From contig OZ252041.1 in the NCBI GenBank assembly GCA_965247995.1, positions 1,364,001 through 1,428,000 of the forward strand: 64,000 nt of DNA, written 5' to 3'. The stretch is from JASLZO01 sp965247995. GTDB lineage: Bacteria; Chloroflexota; Dehalococcoidia; UBA6926. Position numbers and translations under genes: made by a program. The notes under the pieces are model-generated. The model did not search any database. It was given only the letters and a program-made list of their open reading frames with translations, and had not been told where the DNA came from. This document shows positions 1-8,971 of the stretch, one piece after another (within the stretch, counting starts at the first letter, position 1; each line of letters begins with the position of its first letter).

Positions 1-89
1 CTCCCAGCCAACTCCTTTGGCTGTTCGGTTGTGATTGTTGTGTCGGGTTGTGCCACGGTGGCTGTCGGATCTTCGCTTCTTGCAGCCGG

Positions 90-1142
90 TCAGACGGCGG
101 CGACGCCGCGGTGGACCTTCGTGAGTTCTTGCTTGATCGCGTCAATCAGGCCGGTCCGGTGCATCGTGGCGGCGGATTGAATTGCGCCCCGTACCATCTG
201 AGCCCGTGCTCTGCCGTGTCCAACGATAGCGATCCCGTCCACGCCGAGCACGGGTGCGCCTGCCGAATCCAGGACGCTCAATTTTGTGTACAGGTCGCGG
301 CCGATTCGGACCGCTTCGTCCATGGGGAGGTGGGCGAGCAGTTGGCGCCCCACATCTTTGGCAACGACCTCGGCCAGGCCTTCGGCCATCTTCAGCATGA
401 CGTTTCCGACGAACCCGTCGCACAGGATGACGTTTGCCTTGCCGCGGATCATCTCGTGTGCCTCGACGTTCCCGACGAACGTGAAATTACTCTTCTTCAG
501 CAGATCGTAGGCCTCACGTACCTGCTTGGTGCCCTTCGATTCCTCGGCTCCGACGTTGAGCAGTCCGACCGTGGGTTCTGGGACCCCGGCATAGCTGCGG
601 GCGACGGCGACGCCGATGGCAGCGAAGTCCAAGAACTGCGCTGGGCGGGCTTCGATGTTGACACCCATGTCTACGTTGATGACCTGTGGGGTGTATCCGA
701 GGAACGGACCGCCGAGCACGGGCCTCTCTAACCCTTCGAGTAGACCGAACGCGAAGAAGGCCGCTGCCATTGTCGCGCCCGTAGACCCGACGCTGACGAC
801 CGCGTCCGCGTCGCCCCGCTTCACGAGCTCCGTGGCAACCGCGATTGACGCTTTGGGCCGCCGTCGCAACGCGATAGCGGGTTGTTCCGTCTCCTCCACC
901 GGGCCTTCCGAGGGGATTAGAGTTACCGGCAGGGTGGCCGCGTCATGCTTGTCAATCTCGGGTTGAACGAGTTCCGGTTGGCCGACCAGAAGAATCGGTG
1001 TCCCGTCCTCGCGGGCGGCTGCGATGGCTCCTGCCACCACTTCGGCGGGGGCGTGATCGCCCCCCATCGCATCGACCGCGACACGGACGAGAGCACCCTC
1101 ACTCCCTGGGTTCGTAGTCAATCCTGCTTCCTCCTGGGTCAA
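90..1142 (-). CDS. plsX: Phosphate acyltransferase PlsX
   Basis: PlsX makes acyl-phosphate from acyl-ACP and phosphate, the first step of phosphatidic acid synthesis by the PlsX/PlsY route; it is a peripheral cytosolic enzyme. The 350-residue product is full length for the family. It carries the N-terminal AVDAMGGDHAP motif (about residues 22-32), the SVGSTGAT segment near 117 and the ILCDGFVGNV segment near 240. The start overlaps the stop of the upstream MaoC gene by 4 bases, so the two are probably translationally coupled. Its partner plsY lies at 27.4 kb in the same window. Downstream, positions 5-23 form a 7-bp hairpin without a T-run. Identity is secure. Confidence 0.95.
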   Translation of the reverse strand: MTQEEAGLTTNPGSEGALVRVAVDAMGGDHAPAEVVAGAIAAAREDGTPILLVGQPELVQPEIDKHDAATLPVTLIPSEGPVEETEQPAIALRRRPKASIAVATELVKRGDADAVVSVGSTGATMAAAFFAFGLLEGLERPVLGGPFLGYTPQVINVDMGVNIEARPAQFLDFAAIGVAVARSYAGVPEPTVGLLNVGAEESKGTKQVREAYDLLKKSNFTFVGNVEAHEMIRGKANVILCDGFVGNVMLKMAEGLAEVVAKDVGRQLLAHLPMDEAVRIGRDLYTKLSVLDSAGAPVLGVDGIAIVGHGRARAQMVRGAIQSAATMHRTGLIDAIKQELTKVHRGVAAV

Positions 1143-1579
1143 ACACCGACGTTTCCCGCGCTGGCCTCATCCGAGGCTATCGTAACGTCCGCGCTCGCGG
1201 TTGCGAGAAGCTGGCCATCTTGATTCCGACACTCGAGAGCATACCGGACAGCTAGAGGCTCTTCTGGGTCCGACGCGTTCGCCGAAGACCGGATACCGGT
1301 GATGGTCACGGTGTCGCCTGGGCGCGCTGGGGCACGGAAGCGCGCGCGGATCTTTCCGCTCGCTTCCCACCGTTGCGGATACACACGCTTCATCGCGTCG
1401 CAGAGGAATCCGTAAAGCACCATACCGTGGGAGACATTCCCGCCGAACGGGCTGTTCGCGCCGAACACGGGGTCGAGGTGGAGTGGGTTACGGTCGCCCG
1501 AGACGTCCGCATACGCGTCAATCCGTTCTTGCGAAACGGTGCGCTGTAGGGGACGGAGTGGCTGCTCGTTCGTGTTCAA
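1139..1579 (-). CDS. MaoC-like (R)-hydroxyacyl dehydratase, catalytic half (HadB-like)
   Basis: A 146-residue single hot-dog protein. The hydratase-2 signature (GDRNPLHLD followed by NVSHGM) is intact, so this half should hold the catalytic Asp/His. I chose the TTG at 1579 because its TTGA overlaps the stop of the preceding gene and the hot-dog fold begins right after it; a longer frame upstream runs inside the neighbour. It sits between a catalytically plain hot-dog partner and plsX, with overlapping ends on both sides. In actinobacterial FAS-II, such pairs (HadA/HadB) dehydrate 3-hydroxyacyl-ACP. Here that role is inferred from context; a CoA-linked MaoC hydratase is the alternative. Confidence 0.82.
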   Translation of the reverse strand: MNTNEQPLRPLQRTVSQERIDAYADVSGDRNPLHLDPVFGANSPFGGNVSHGMVLYGFLCDAMKRVYPQRWEASGKIRARFRAPARPGDTVTITGIRSSANASDPEEPLAVRYALECRNQDGQLLATASADVTIASDEASAGNVGV

Positions 1580-1986
1580 TCCGGGTTCGGTACCAAGACT
1601 GTGGAGCTTCCCTCGATGGTACAGGTATCGGTGTCCGGTGGGGACACGAGGGCGAAAACGAGCGAAACGATGGTGGCATGACGCCGACGGGAGCGTTGGG
1701 TGATACTCGCCACGCACGTGGTCGGGGCCCCGATTGGTTGCGGCGTTACGACGCGAGCCTCCTGCGAGACGTGCACGGTCCCTGCCGGGAGTTCGAATTG
1801 GCCGAGGAGAGCGCCGAGTGCGAAGGTCGCTGCCGCCTCCGGCGGGACATGTTGCGTGGACTCACCGAGCGGCGCTCCGTCCAGGACCTCTAGATACTCG
1901 GCCAAGCGGTCACGTGAGAAATCAATTGGCAAATCAGGGAACGGATGGCCGACCGGGAGAAGGAGGATGTTGGTTTTTATCGTCAT
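1576..1986 (-). CDS. FAS1-like hot-dog dehydratase subunit (HadA-like, MaoC N-terminal type)
   Basis: A 136-residue protein resembling the N-terminal, non-catalytic hot-dog domain of MaoC dehydratases: it has the FPDLPIDFSRDRLAEYLEVLDG-type opening and a late VSLVFALVS strand but no D-x-N-P-x-H motif. I placed the start at the ATG at 1986; an ATG at 1998 is also possible, and longer extensions lack similarity to the fold. It overlaps the catalytic half by 4 bases, suggesting a heterodimer made of two genes instead of one fused double hot-dog protein. First gene of a three-gene operon ending in plsX. The family call rests on pattern and context, so the substrate remains inferred. Confidence 0.7.
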   Translation of the reverse strand: MTIKTNILLLPVGHPFPDLPIDFSRDRLAEYLEVLDGAPLGESTQHVPPEAAATFALGALLGQFELPAGTVHVSQEARVVTPQPIGAPTTCVASITQRSRRRHATIVSLVFALVSPPDTDTCTIEGSSTVLVPNPD

Positions 1987-2142
1987 GTGCTTGCGCATCT
2001 CGTCGCAGGTTGAAGCCCGTGAACCATAGCATCGCCATTGGAATCGGGGCAAAGCTCTGGGAGCCATGCCCAGTGCGTTGACACGACGGCTCATCGCCCT
2101 TAACGATGGATCTCATTCGCGACCCATGCGACCGGAGCGATC

Positions 2143-3747
2143 GTGGACATCCTCATCCGAAATGGACGCATCGTCGATGGTACTGGGAACCCGTGGTTCC
2201 GGTCCGATGTCCGTATCCGCGACGATCGCATTGCAGAGATCGGGCCTGGGCTGTTGCGCGCTCGCACTGAGACTGCGATCGACGCAGATGACCGGATCGT
2301 GTCCCCCGGTTTCTTTGACATGCATTCGCACTCGGAATACCCGCTGCTCGTCGACGGCGAGGCGCACAGCAAGATTCGCCAGGGAATCACCACGGATGTC
2401 ACAGGAGAGAGTACATCCGCGGCTCCGCTTCTCGGGCTCGCGTTAGAGGAAGCTCAGAGGGCACTCCGCCAGTACGAGATCGAGCCGGACTGGACCTCGA
2501 TGAGCGAGTACTTCTCCCGCGTCGAGGCCGGAGGGATCTCTCTGAACCTCGTGTGCTACGTCGGCCATTCGACCGTACGCCAATCGGTGTTCGGCAACGA
2601 ACCGCGGCCGCCGTCGAGCCAGGAGCTCGATGAGATGAAGCGCCTGGTGGCCGAGGCAATGGACCAGGGTGCGTTCGGACTATCCAGCTCTCTGTCCCAC
2701 CCCCCGGGGAACTACGCGGCGACGCCGGAATTCGTGGAGTTGTGCAAGGTGGTAGCTGCAAAGGGCGGCGTCTACACGCGACACCTGAGGGACGAGGGCG
2801 ATACCGTCCTAGACGCGCTCCGCGAGCTGATCGACGTTGGCGAGGGATCCGGCTGCCCGGTCGAGGTGTTTCACATCAAGGTCGCTGGAGAACACAATTG
2901 GAGTCGGCTTTCGCCGCTCGTGATTGACATGGTAGAGGATGCCCGCCAACGAGGCATCGACATTACCGCGAGCCAATACCCGTACGAATACGGCTCCGCA
3001 GGCTTGGCCAACTGCATGCCGTATTGGTCGCGGCAGGGTGGGACCGGTGCGATGGTGGACCGGCTCCGCGACCCTGAATTGAGGCAACGAATCCGGGCTG
3101 AGTTGGAGGCGGGATGGCCGGGTTCATGGTTGAAAGAGACACGCGGCGCGTGGGACGGCATTGTGGTGTCGACGGTCGTCACGGACGCAAACCGCCCGCT
3201 CCAAGGAAGGACCGTCACAGACATCGCCCGAGAACGCGGAACCGAACCAGTAGAGACATTCTTTGACATTTTGGTCGAAGAGGGCGGCACCGTTACCGCG
3301 ATGTTCTATTGGATGGCGGAGGGTGACATTGCGGACCTCATGCGGCGGCCGTGGGTGAGCATCTGCACCGATGGGTCGGCGATTCGGCCGGACGGCCTGT
3401 TGGGCCGTTCCCACCCCCACCCGCGCTACTACGGCACCTTCCCACGGTTGTTGGGCACCTACGTCCGTGAGCGGGGCGTCCTCACGCTTGAGGACGCGGT
3501 CAGAAAGGCGACGTCACTCGGTGCGCAAAGGCTGGGCATAACGGATCGCGGTGTTCTCCGGCCCGGCGCCTTCGCCGATGTGGTCGTCTTTGATAAGGAA
3601 CGGGTTGCCGGCGCAAGCACCTACCAGCAACCGCACCAATTTCCGATCGGGATCGACCACGTGATCGTCAACGGAGATATGGTCATCGAAGATGGCGTCC
3701 ACACTGGAGCGAAGCCCGGACGCGTCCTCAAGTCCTACGAGCGCTAG
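2143..3747 (+). CDS. N-acyl-D-amino-acid deacylase-like amidohydrolase
   Basis: A 534-residue TIM-barrel amidohydrolase with GTG start. The family removes acyl groups from N-acyl-D-amino acids or hydrolyses related cyclic amides. Visible: the small beta-sandwich opening (NGRIVDGTGNPW), the metal-binding HSH at residues 61-63 (DMHSHSE), QGITTDVTGEST at about 80-91, a HIKVAGEHNW histidine near 245, and the closing FADVVVFDKERV sandwich strand. The zinc-binding cysteine of classical D-aminoacylases (GNCG) is replaced by GEST here, a variant of the wider family, so substrate should not be assumed. It diverges from the MaoC/plsX operon. No signal peptide, so cytosolic. Confidence 0.85.
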   Translation: MDILIRNGRIVDGTGNPWFRSDVRIRDDRIAEIGPGLLRARTETAIDADDRIVSPGFFDMHSHSEYPLLVDGEAHSKIRQGITTDVTGESTSAAPLLGLALEEAQRALRQYEIEPDWTSMSEYFSRVEAGGISLNLVCYVGHSTVRQSVFGNEPRPPSSQELDEMKRLVAEAMDQGAFGLSSSLSHPPGNYAATPEFVELCKVVAAKGGVYTRHLRDEGDTVLDALRELIDVGEGSGCPVEVFHIKVAGEHNWSRLSPLVIDMVEDARQRGIDITASQYPYEYGSAGLANCMPYWSRQGGTGAMVDRLRDPELRQRIRAELEAGWPGSWLKETRGAWDGIVVSTVVTDANRPLQGRTVTDIARERGTEPVETFFDILVEEGGTVTAMFYWMAEGDIADLMRRPWVSICTDGSAIRPDGLLGRSHPHPRYYGTFPRLLGTYVRERGVLTLEDAVRKATSLGAQRLGITDRGVLRPGAFADVVVFDKERVAGASTYQQPHQFPIGIDHVIVNGDMVIEDGVHTGAKPGRVLKSYER

Positions 3748-3760
3748 TAAGGCGGGAGCG

Positions 3761-4060
3761 CTACGACTCCACTGCTGTGGCGTGCGTCCGTTCAAACTCT
3801 GGGACGAACCGTCGAAGCATCTGGCCGTTCAACGAATGGAACAGGTACTGCTTGTCCCGACGAGTCGAGGTTAGGCCCGCGTTCTCGAGCACGCGGTAGT
3901 GGTGGGAAAGCGCTGATGGGCTCAGGTTGAAAGTCTCTTGAAAAGTCTGACAGCTCACCTCGCGGTGTGAGGCGAGCATTCGCACCATTTCGTACCGCGT
4001 CGGGTCTGAAAGGGCCTTGAACACCCTCACCGCTTGATTGCGAAAGTCAGCTTGATTCAC
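3761..4060 (-). CDS. ArsR-type winged-helix transcriptional regulator
   Basis: A 99-residue protein with the compact ArsR/SmtB layout: KALSDPTRYEMVRML near residue 15, then the helix-turn-helix CQTFQETFNLSPSALSHHYRVL with the recognition helix ALSHHYRVLENAGL, and a C-terminal dimer helix. There is one cysteine, within the turn region, and no classic CxC metal site, so metal sensing is not indicated. It converges on the amidohydrolase gene (13 bases between stops). The regulated genes are not evident; the alpha/beta hydrolase lies upstream in the same orientation about 140 bases away. Confidence 0.88.
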   Translation of the reverse strand: MNQADFRNQAVRVFKALSDPTRYEMVRMLASHREVSCQTFQETFNLSPSALSHHYRVLENAGLTSTRRDKQYLFHSLNGQMLRRFVPEFERTHATAVES

Positions 4061-4196
4061 ACTCGTCCTGCCCGAACTGAACTCTCACTCACTAGGTGCA
4101 TTGTGCCCAACCGCGTCTGACGTGGACAAACGCCAGCGAGGGTCCGTCTGGACCGTCCGTCGGACCCTCGGAACTCCCGGCAACTGCCGCAACACG

Positions 4197-5000
4197 CTAG
4201 TGGTGCATGAAGTCGTGGATCGCTTCACTGAAGTCGTGTGGTTGCTCCATGTTCGATAGGTGGGCTGCACCGGCGAGCTTCACCAGTTTGGCGTTTGGGA
4301 TCGTCGCAGCCATGTACTCGGAGTCGGCCGGTGGCGTCACACCATCCTCCTCGCCAACGAGGACCAGGGTCGGAACTGAGATATTCGGGAGCAGGTCAGT
4401 CTGATCCGCCCGGACGGCCATACCTCGTGCCGCTCCGGCAACGCCTTGCGGGGAGGCGGCCAGGATCATGTCGCGTGCCTTCGCCACGACATCCGGGCGA
4501 TCGGAAACGGTGGCCTCGGTCAGCATCCGCGCGGGAAGCGCATCCGCTAGACCTGCCACGCCGTCTCGCTCGACGTTCTGCGCTAGCTGTTCACGGCCCT
4601 GCGCTGCCTGTTCGGAATCGGCCTGGTGCCGGGTGTCGAGGAGGAGGAGCGATTGCACGGTATCTGGGTATTTTCGATAGAACGCGAGGGCAACGTACCC
4701 GCCCATTGAGAAACCGCCGACGACGACTTTGGAGAGGCCGAGCGCGTCTAGGAGCCCCTTCAGATCATCGGCCAGCAACTCCATCGAGTATGTGCCATCA
4801 GTCGCTCCAGACTCGCCGTGTCCGCGAAGGTCGTACGTGATGATGTCGAACTCCTCGGTGAGCTCGCTGACCTGTTCGTCCCACATCGCTTTGCTGTACG
4901 GGAATCCGTGAATCAGCACCATCGGCACGTCTTCGTCGTGGTGCCCTTGGCCTTGGCGTTCGTAGGCGATCCGGATCCCGTTGGCTTCAACTGTTGGCAT
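4197..5000 (-). CDS. Alpha/beta-fold hydrolase
   Basis: A 267-residue single-domain serine hydrolase. The oxyanion motif VLIHGFPYSKAMW, the nucleophile elbow GFSMGG, the acid in VLVGEEDGVTP and the catalytic histidine in GAAHLSNMEQP are all present in order. I chose the ATG at 5000 because it follows a G-rich ribosome binding site and begins directly at the first strand; the frame extends 11 codons further without purpose. Similar proteins include 3-oxoadipate enol-lactonases, esterases and C-C hydrolases; the sequence alone does not settle the substrate. No signal peptide, so cytosolic. Confidence 0.85.
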   Translation of the reverse strand: MPTVEANGIRIAYERQGQGHHDEDVPMVLIHGFPYSKAMWDEQVSELTEEFDIITYDLRGHGESGATDGTYSMELLADDLKGLLDALGLSKVVVGGFSMGGYVALAFYRKYPDTVQSLLLLDTRHQADSEQAAQGREQLAQNVERDGVAGLADALPARMLTEATVSDRPDVVAKARDMILAASPQGVAGAARGMAVRADQTDLLPNISVPTLVLVGEEDGVTPPADSEYMAATIPNAKLVKLAGAAHLSNMEQPHDFSEAIHDFMHH

Positions 5001-5104
5001 TCTCGTGGTCCCCCCGTTGTTACGCGATGTCACGTTGCGCCTCCACGAAGGGAGGACGCCGATCAGTCTATCAAGAGCGGCGGGACGACTCGGGTCACGA
5101 GCTT

Positions 5105-5878
5105 CTATCCGGCGTTCCAGATGAGGCCCATCCCGCCGTCGACGATGATGGTCTGCCCCACGATCATGTCCGCCTCGTCGCTCGCGAGAAACGCGACCGC
5201 GCGCGCGATGTCGAGGGCCGTCACCATGCGTCCGGTAGGCGCGTCGCGGAGCGCACCGGCGAGCATTTGCTCGGCAGCGTCGAAGTGCTCGAGGGCATCG
5301 GTCCTGACCAGCCCCCCCGACACGCAGTTCACACGGATCCCCCGCGGAGCCAATTCGACGCCGAGATACCGTGTGAGCGCTTCGAGCGCCGCTTTCGATA
5401 TGCCCACCGAGGCGTAGTCCGCCATGACCTTGTGGGACCCGAGGCTAGAGATGTTGATGACCCTCCCGCCCCCCTTCTCGAGGAGCGGGACGGCTGCTCG
5501 GGTGCAGAGCCACGGTCCTCGCGTATTGATGTTCATTGTCCAGTCCCAGTGGCGGGGCTCCAGGTCGACCGCCGGACGTTGGATTCCGGACGCGGCGTTG
5601 TTCACCAAGATGTCGAGGCCGCCGAACTCCCCGTTGACCCGGTCGATCATGGCCGCGACTTGGTCCGGTTCCGCGACATTCGCTCTGACTGCGAACGCTT
5701 TCCTCCCGACCGATTCCACCTCGGCAACAGCGTCACGGGCGGGCCCGCCGTTCCGGAAGTAGTTCACCGCGACGTTGGCACCGCGTCGTGCCAATTCCAT
5801 TGCAATCTCGCGGCCGATGCCGCGAGAGGCACCGGTCACGAGAGCGATCTTCCCGTCCAGACTGGCGTCAACCGTCAT
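5105..5878 (-). CDS. fabL: Short-chain dehydrogenase, FabL-type enoyl-ACP reductase
   Basis: A 257-residue Rossmann protein with the NAD(P) motif TGASRGIG, the NNAASG strand, and the Tyr/Lys pair spaced within ADYASVGISKAALEALTR. The stretch ISSLGS, the VSGG segment, the DALEHF loop and the closing MIVGQTIIVDGG match what I remember of Bacillus FabL (NADPH enoyl-ACP reductase) far better than FabG or FabI. The start at 5878 begins just before the first strand; the frame extends upstream without homology. It is divergent from fabF across 110 bases, which fits a role in the last reduction of fatty-acid elongation. FabG-like activity cannot be excluded. Confidence 0.75.
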   Translation of the reverse strand: MTVDASLDGKIALVTGASRGIGREIAMELARRGANVAVNYFRNGGPARDAVAEVESVGRKAFAVRANVAEPDQVAAMIDRVNGEFGGLDILVNNAASGIQRPAVDLEPRHWDWTMNINTRGPWLCTRAAVPLLEKGGGRVINISSLGSHKVMADYASVGISKAALEALTRYLGVELAPRGIRVNCVSGGLVRTDALEHFDAAEQMLAGALRDAPTGRMVTALDIARAVAFLASDEADMIVGQTIIVDGGMGLIWNAG

Positions 5879-5988
5879 ACGCTCACACTCCGTGGCGAGG
5901 GTGTCTATTGCGGCGGATTCTGGCGCGCCCGTATGATGCCACCGATTGGACGTTGAGCACTCGGCATTGCGAACCATGGAGGAAACAC

Positions 5989-7230
5989 GTGGCGCGCGTC
6001 GTTGTTACCGGCATCGGCATGGTCACCCCTTTAGGAAACGATACAGAGACGACGTGGGATGCGCTGCTCGCAGGGCAGTCCGCCGCGGCAACAATTACGC
6101 TGTTCGACCCAGAACCGTTCCCCAGCAGAATCGCCTGCGAGGTGCAGGGCTTCGATCCGACCTCTTTTATGGATCGTAAGGAAGCGCGGCAAACGGACCG
6201 GTACATCCAATTCGCCATGGGCGCCGCGCTCCAAGCTGTTGAGGACGCCGACTTGTCCATCGGTTCCGAGAACGCAACGGAAATTGCGACGATCATCGGC
6301 AGCGGCTACGGCGGCATCGGGACTTTCCAGCAGCAAGTCGAGGCGTTTGTCGGACGTGGCCCCAACCGCGTCAGTCCGTTCCTGATGCCCATGATGGTCG
6401 CTGAGATGGGCGCATCGAAGGTTTCGATTGCACTGGGTACCAAGGGACCCGCGTTCTCGGTCACCTCATCATGCTGCTCGGGTTCGGACTCCCTAGGTGT
6501 CGCAGCAGACATGGTGCGGAGGGGTGAAGCAAAGGTCGCGTTGGCTGGGGGAGCCGAAGCGGCGATCACGCCCATCGCATTCGCGGGGTTCAGTCAAGCA
6601 GGCGCACTCTCGACGGCGCGCAACGATTCGCCCCATGCAGCATCGCGACCGTTCGATGCACAACGCGACGGGTTCGTGATGGGTGAGGGGGCCTGCGTGT
6701 TCGTGCTGGAAGATGCGGAGCACGCCGCTGCGCGGGGTGCGCCAGTGATAGCCGAGCTGGCTGGGTATGGGTCCACCGCCGACGCCTATCACATCACCCA
6801 CCCAGCGGAGAACGGGGAGGGCGCGGTGCGCGCGATGCGGAAGGCCCTGGCCGCGGCAGGGACCAACCCCGCCGAGATCGGTTACCTGAACGCACATGGC
6901 ACCTCGACACCGATAAACGACCGAGAAGAGACGAAGGCTATCAAAACGGTGTTCGGCGAGACGGCGTATGCGGTGCCAATTTCGTCGACAAAGTCGATGC
7001 ACGGGCACCTGCTGGGTGCTGGCGGCGCGCTGGAAGCGGCGGTCTGTGCGCTCGCGGTCTCGCGTGGAATTGCGCCGGGAACGATCAACCTCGAGAACCC
7101 GGACCCAGATTGCGATCTGGACTACACCCCGAACGGATCGGTCACGCACCCGGTGAAAGCGGCGATGACCAACACCTTCGGGTTCGGGGGCCACAACACC
7201 TCGATCGTGTTCACTGAGCCGACAGGCTGA
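5989..7230 (+). CDS. fabF: Beta-ketoacyl-ACP synthase II
   Basis: A 413-residue condensing enzyme of normal length. GTG start at 5989 with GGAGG at 5978-5982. The thiolase-fold triad is visible: nucleophile cysteine in the SSCCSGSD segment (around residue 163), histidine in NAHGTSTPINDREET, and histidine in STKSMHGHLLGAGGALEA. The C-terminal NTFGFGGHN loop is intact. It elongates acyl-ACP with malonyl-ACP in the cytosol. It faces the FabL-type reductase divergently and is followed after 13 bases by recJ. The acyl carrier protein, FabD and FabG are not in this window. Confidence 0.93.
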   Translation: MARVVVTGIGMVTPLGNDTETTWDALLAGQSAAATITLFDPEPFPSRIACEVQGFDPTSFMDRKEARQTDRYIQFAMGAALQAVEDADLSIGSENATEIATIIGSGYGGIGTFQQQVEAFVGRGPNRVSPFLMPMMVAEMGASKVSIALGTKGPAFSVTSSCCSGSDSLGVAADMVRRGEAKVALAGGAEAAITPIAFAGFSQAGALSTARNDSPHAASRPFDAQRDGFVMGEGACVFVLEDAEHAAARGAPVIAELAGYGSTADAYHITHPAENGEGAVRAMRKALAAAGTNPAEIGYLNAHGTSTPINDREETKAIKTVFGETAYAVPISSTKSMHGHLLGAGGALEAAVCALAVSRGIAPGTINLENPDPDCDLDYTPNGSVTHPVKAAMTNTFGFGGHNTSIVFTEPTG

Positions 7231-7243
7231 ATCGGCCGACTAC

Positions 7244-8971
7244 GTGACGACCGAGAGACGGGACCCACCCCGTCTGCAGTGGGTCGTTCGCGACCGGATC
7301 GATGCCCCGACTGACGCGGCCCTTGGCGCTTTCCCTCCAGTCGTGCGTCAGTTGCTGGCGAACCGCGGAATCCGCAATGGGTGGGACGCCGAGCTGTTTC
7401 TCACGGCAGACGACCGGCTGACTGCTGACCCGGCTGGAATCCCAGACATGGGGAAGGCCGCCCAACGGATCTGCACGGCGATCGACTCGGGTGAGAGGAT
7501 CGGCGTCTACGGCGACTACGATGCCGATGGCATCACGGCGACCGCGCTGCTTGTCGAAGCGTTGCGGGGTCTAGGCGCTGATCCGGTAGCGTTCATTCCC
7601 CATCGTATCCGCGACGGGTATGGGATCGGGGAACGGGGGTTGAGGCATCTCGTCCACCAGGGCGCAACGGTCGTAATCTCCGCTGATTGCGGTATTTCCG
7701 GCGTCAACGGGGGTGCGCCGATACCGGCGGGGATCGATCTGGTGGTGACCGACCACCATGTCGCCCCCCCTCAACTTCCGGATGTGTACGCCGTCGTCGA
7801 TCCCGTGCGAGCCGACTCGACCTACGCCTGGCCCGAACTGGCGGGAGTCGGCGTTGCGTTCAAGCTGGTCCAGGCCGTCTACGAACAGCGCGCAAGGGAT
7901 TGGGACGAACGTCTTCTCGAGTATGTGGCAATCGGGACCGTCGCTGATGTGGCTCCCCTAATCGGCGAGAACCGATACCTCGTCCGACAGGGACTAGACC
8001 ATCTGCGGAGAACGGCACGGCCCGGACTCCAGGCGCTGATGCGGAACGCCGGCCGCGACCCGCTTCGAATCGATGAGGAAGGGATCGGGTTCGGCATCGG
8101 TCCGAGGATCAACGCCGCAGGCCGGATGGCTGACGCGGAGATCGCTCTTCGGCTCATGCTCGAGCAGGATGAGGCTACCGCGATGCTGATCGCCGCAGAG
8201 ATCGAAGGACTAAACACCCAGCGCCAGCAGCGCACTCAGGAAGTTGTCGACAGAGCAAGGGCAGCGGTCTTGGACCGAGGAGAAATCGAGCCGCTGATTC
8301 TCATCGGCGGTCCGGAGTTCCCGGCCGGGATCGTTGGGCTGGCCGCAGGAAGACTTGCGGAGGAGTTCCATCGCCCCGCGATCGTGTACGAGGAGCGAGA
8401 CGGTCATGCGCGCGGGTCGGCACGGAGCATTCCAGGATTCGACGTGACCAACGCGTTGCGGACGTGCCGGGACCTGCTGTCCTCGCATGGTGGCCACCAC
8501 CAGGCTGCCGGATTTGGTGCTGAGGCGAGGAACGTCGATGCACTTCGCGAGCGTCTCGTGGCGATTGCGTCGGAGTTATTGCGGGCGGAAGATCTCGTGC
8601 CTTCGATCCAGATCGACGTCGAATCGGCCCCGTCCTCGTTGCCTGGGGAGTCAATGACACATCTCGCTCGGATGGCTCCCTTCGGTCCCGGGAACGCGAG
8701 GCCCGTTTATTTGGCCCGCGGGCTCGAACTTCGATCGATCCGCACGATAGGCGCTGACGATGCCCATTTGCGGCTCACGCTGCGCGAGCCCGAGCGCCGG
8801 ATTACGTGGGATGCAGTCGCGTGGCGTCAGGGTGACCGGATACGCGAATCGGCGGCTGACCGGGTGGACATCGTCTACGGCCTGCAATCACCCGGACCCG
8901 AGTCTGGGTTGTCGCGCGGCGCGCTCGAATTGGAAGTGCTCGACTTCCGGCCGACGTCAGTCCTGAGCTGA
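7244..8971 (+). CDS. recJ: Single-strand-specific 5'-3' exonuclease RecJ
   Basis: A 575-residue DHH-family nuclease for recombination and mismatch repair. The catalytic motifs are in order: GVYGDYDADGITATALL (motif I), SADCGIS, the DHH-type VVTDHHVAPP (motif III) and VDP. The DHHA1 domain contains GSARSIPGFDVTNALRTC and SSHGGHHQAAGF. The C-terminal OB-like domain has FGPGNARPVYLARG. Length is normal for RecJ. The GTG at 7244 follows fabF closely, so the two may be cotranscribed. Its 3' end overlaps convergent lgt by 15 bases. Confidence 0.95.
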   Translation: MTTERRDPPRLQWVVRDRIDAPTDAALGAFPPVVRQLLANRGIRNGWDAELFLTADDRLTADPAGIPDMGKAAQRICTAIDSGERIGVYGDYDADGITATALLVEALRGLGADPVAFIPHRIRDGYGIGERGLRHLVHQGATVVISADCGISGVNGGAPIPAGIDLVVTDHHVAPPQLPDVYAVVDPVRADSTYAWPELAGVGVAFKLVQAVYEQRARDWDERLLEYVAIGTVADVAPLIGENRYLVRQGLDHLRRTARPGLQALMRNAGRDPLRIDEEGIGFGIGPRINAAGRMADAEIALRLMLEQDEATAMLIAAEIEGLNTQRQQRTQEVVDRARAAVLDRGEIEPLILIGGPEFPAGIVGLAAGRLAEEFHRPAIVYEERDGHARGSARSIPGFDVTNALRTCRDLLSSHGGHHQAAGFGAEARNVDALRERLVAIASELLRAEDLVPSIQIDVESAPSSLPGESMTHLARMAPFGPGNARPVYLARGLELRSIRTIGADDAHLRLTLREPERRITWDAVAWRQGDRIRESAADRVDIVYGLQSPGPESGLSRGALELEVLDFRPTSVLS

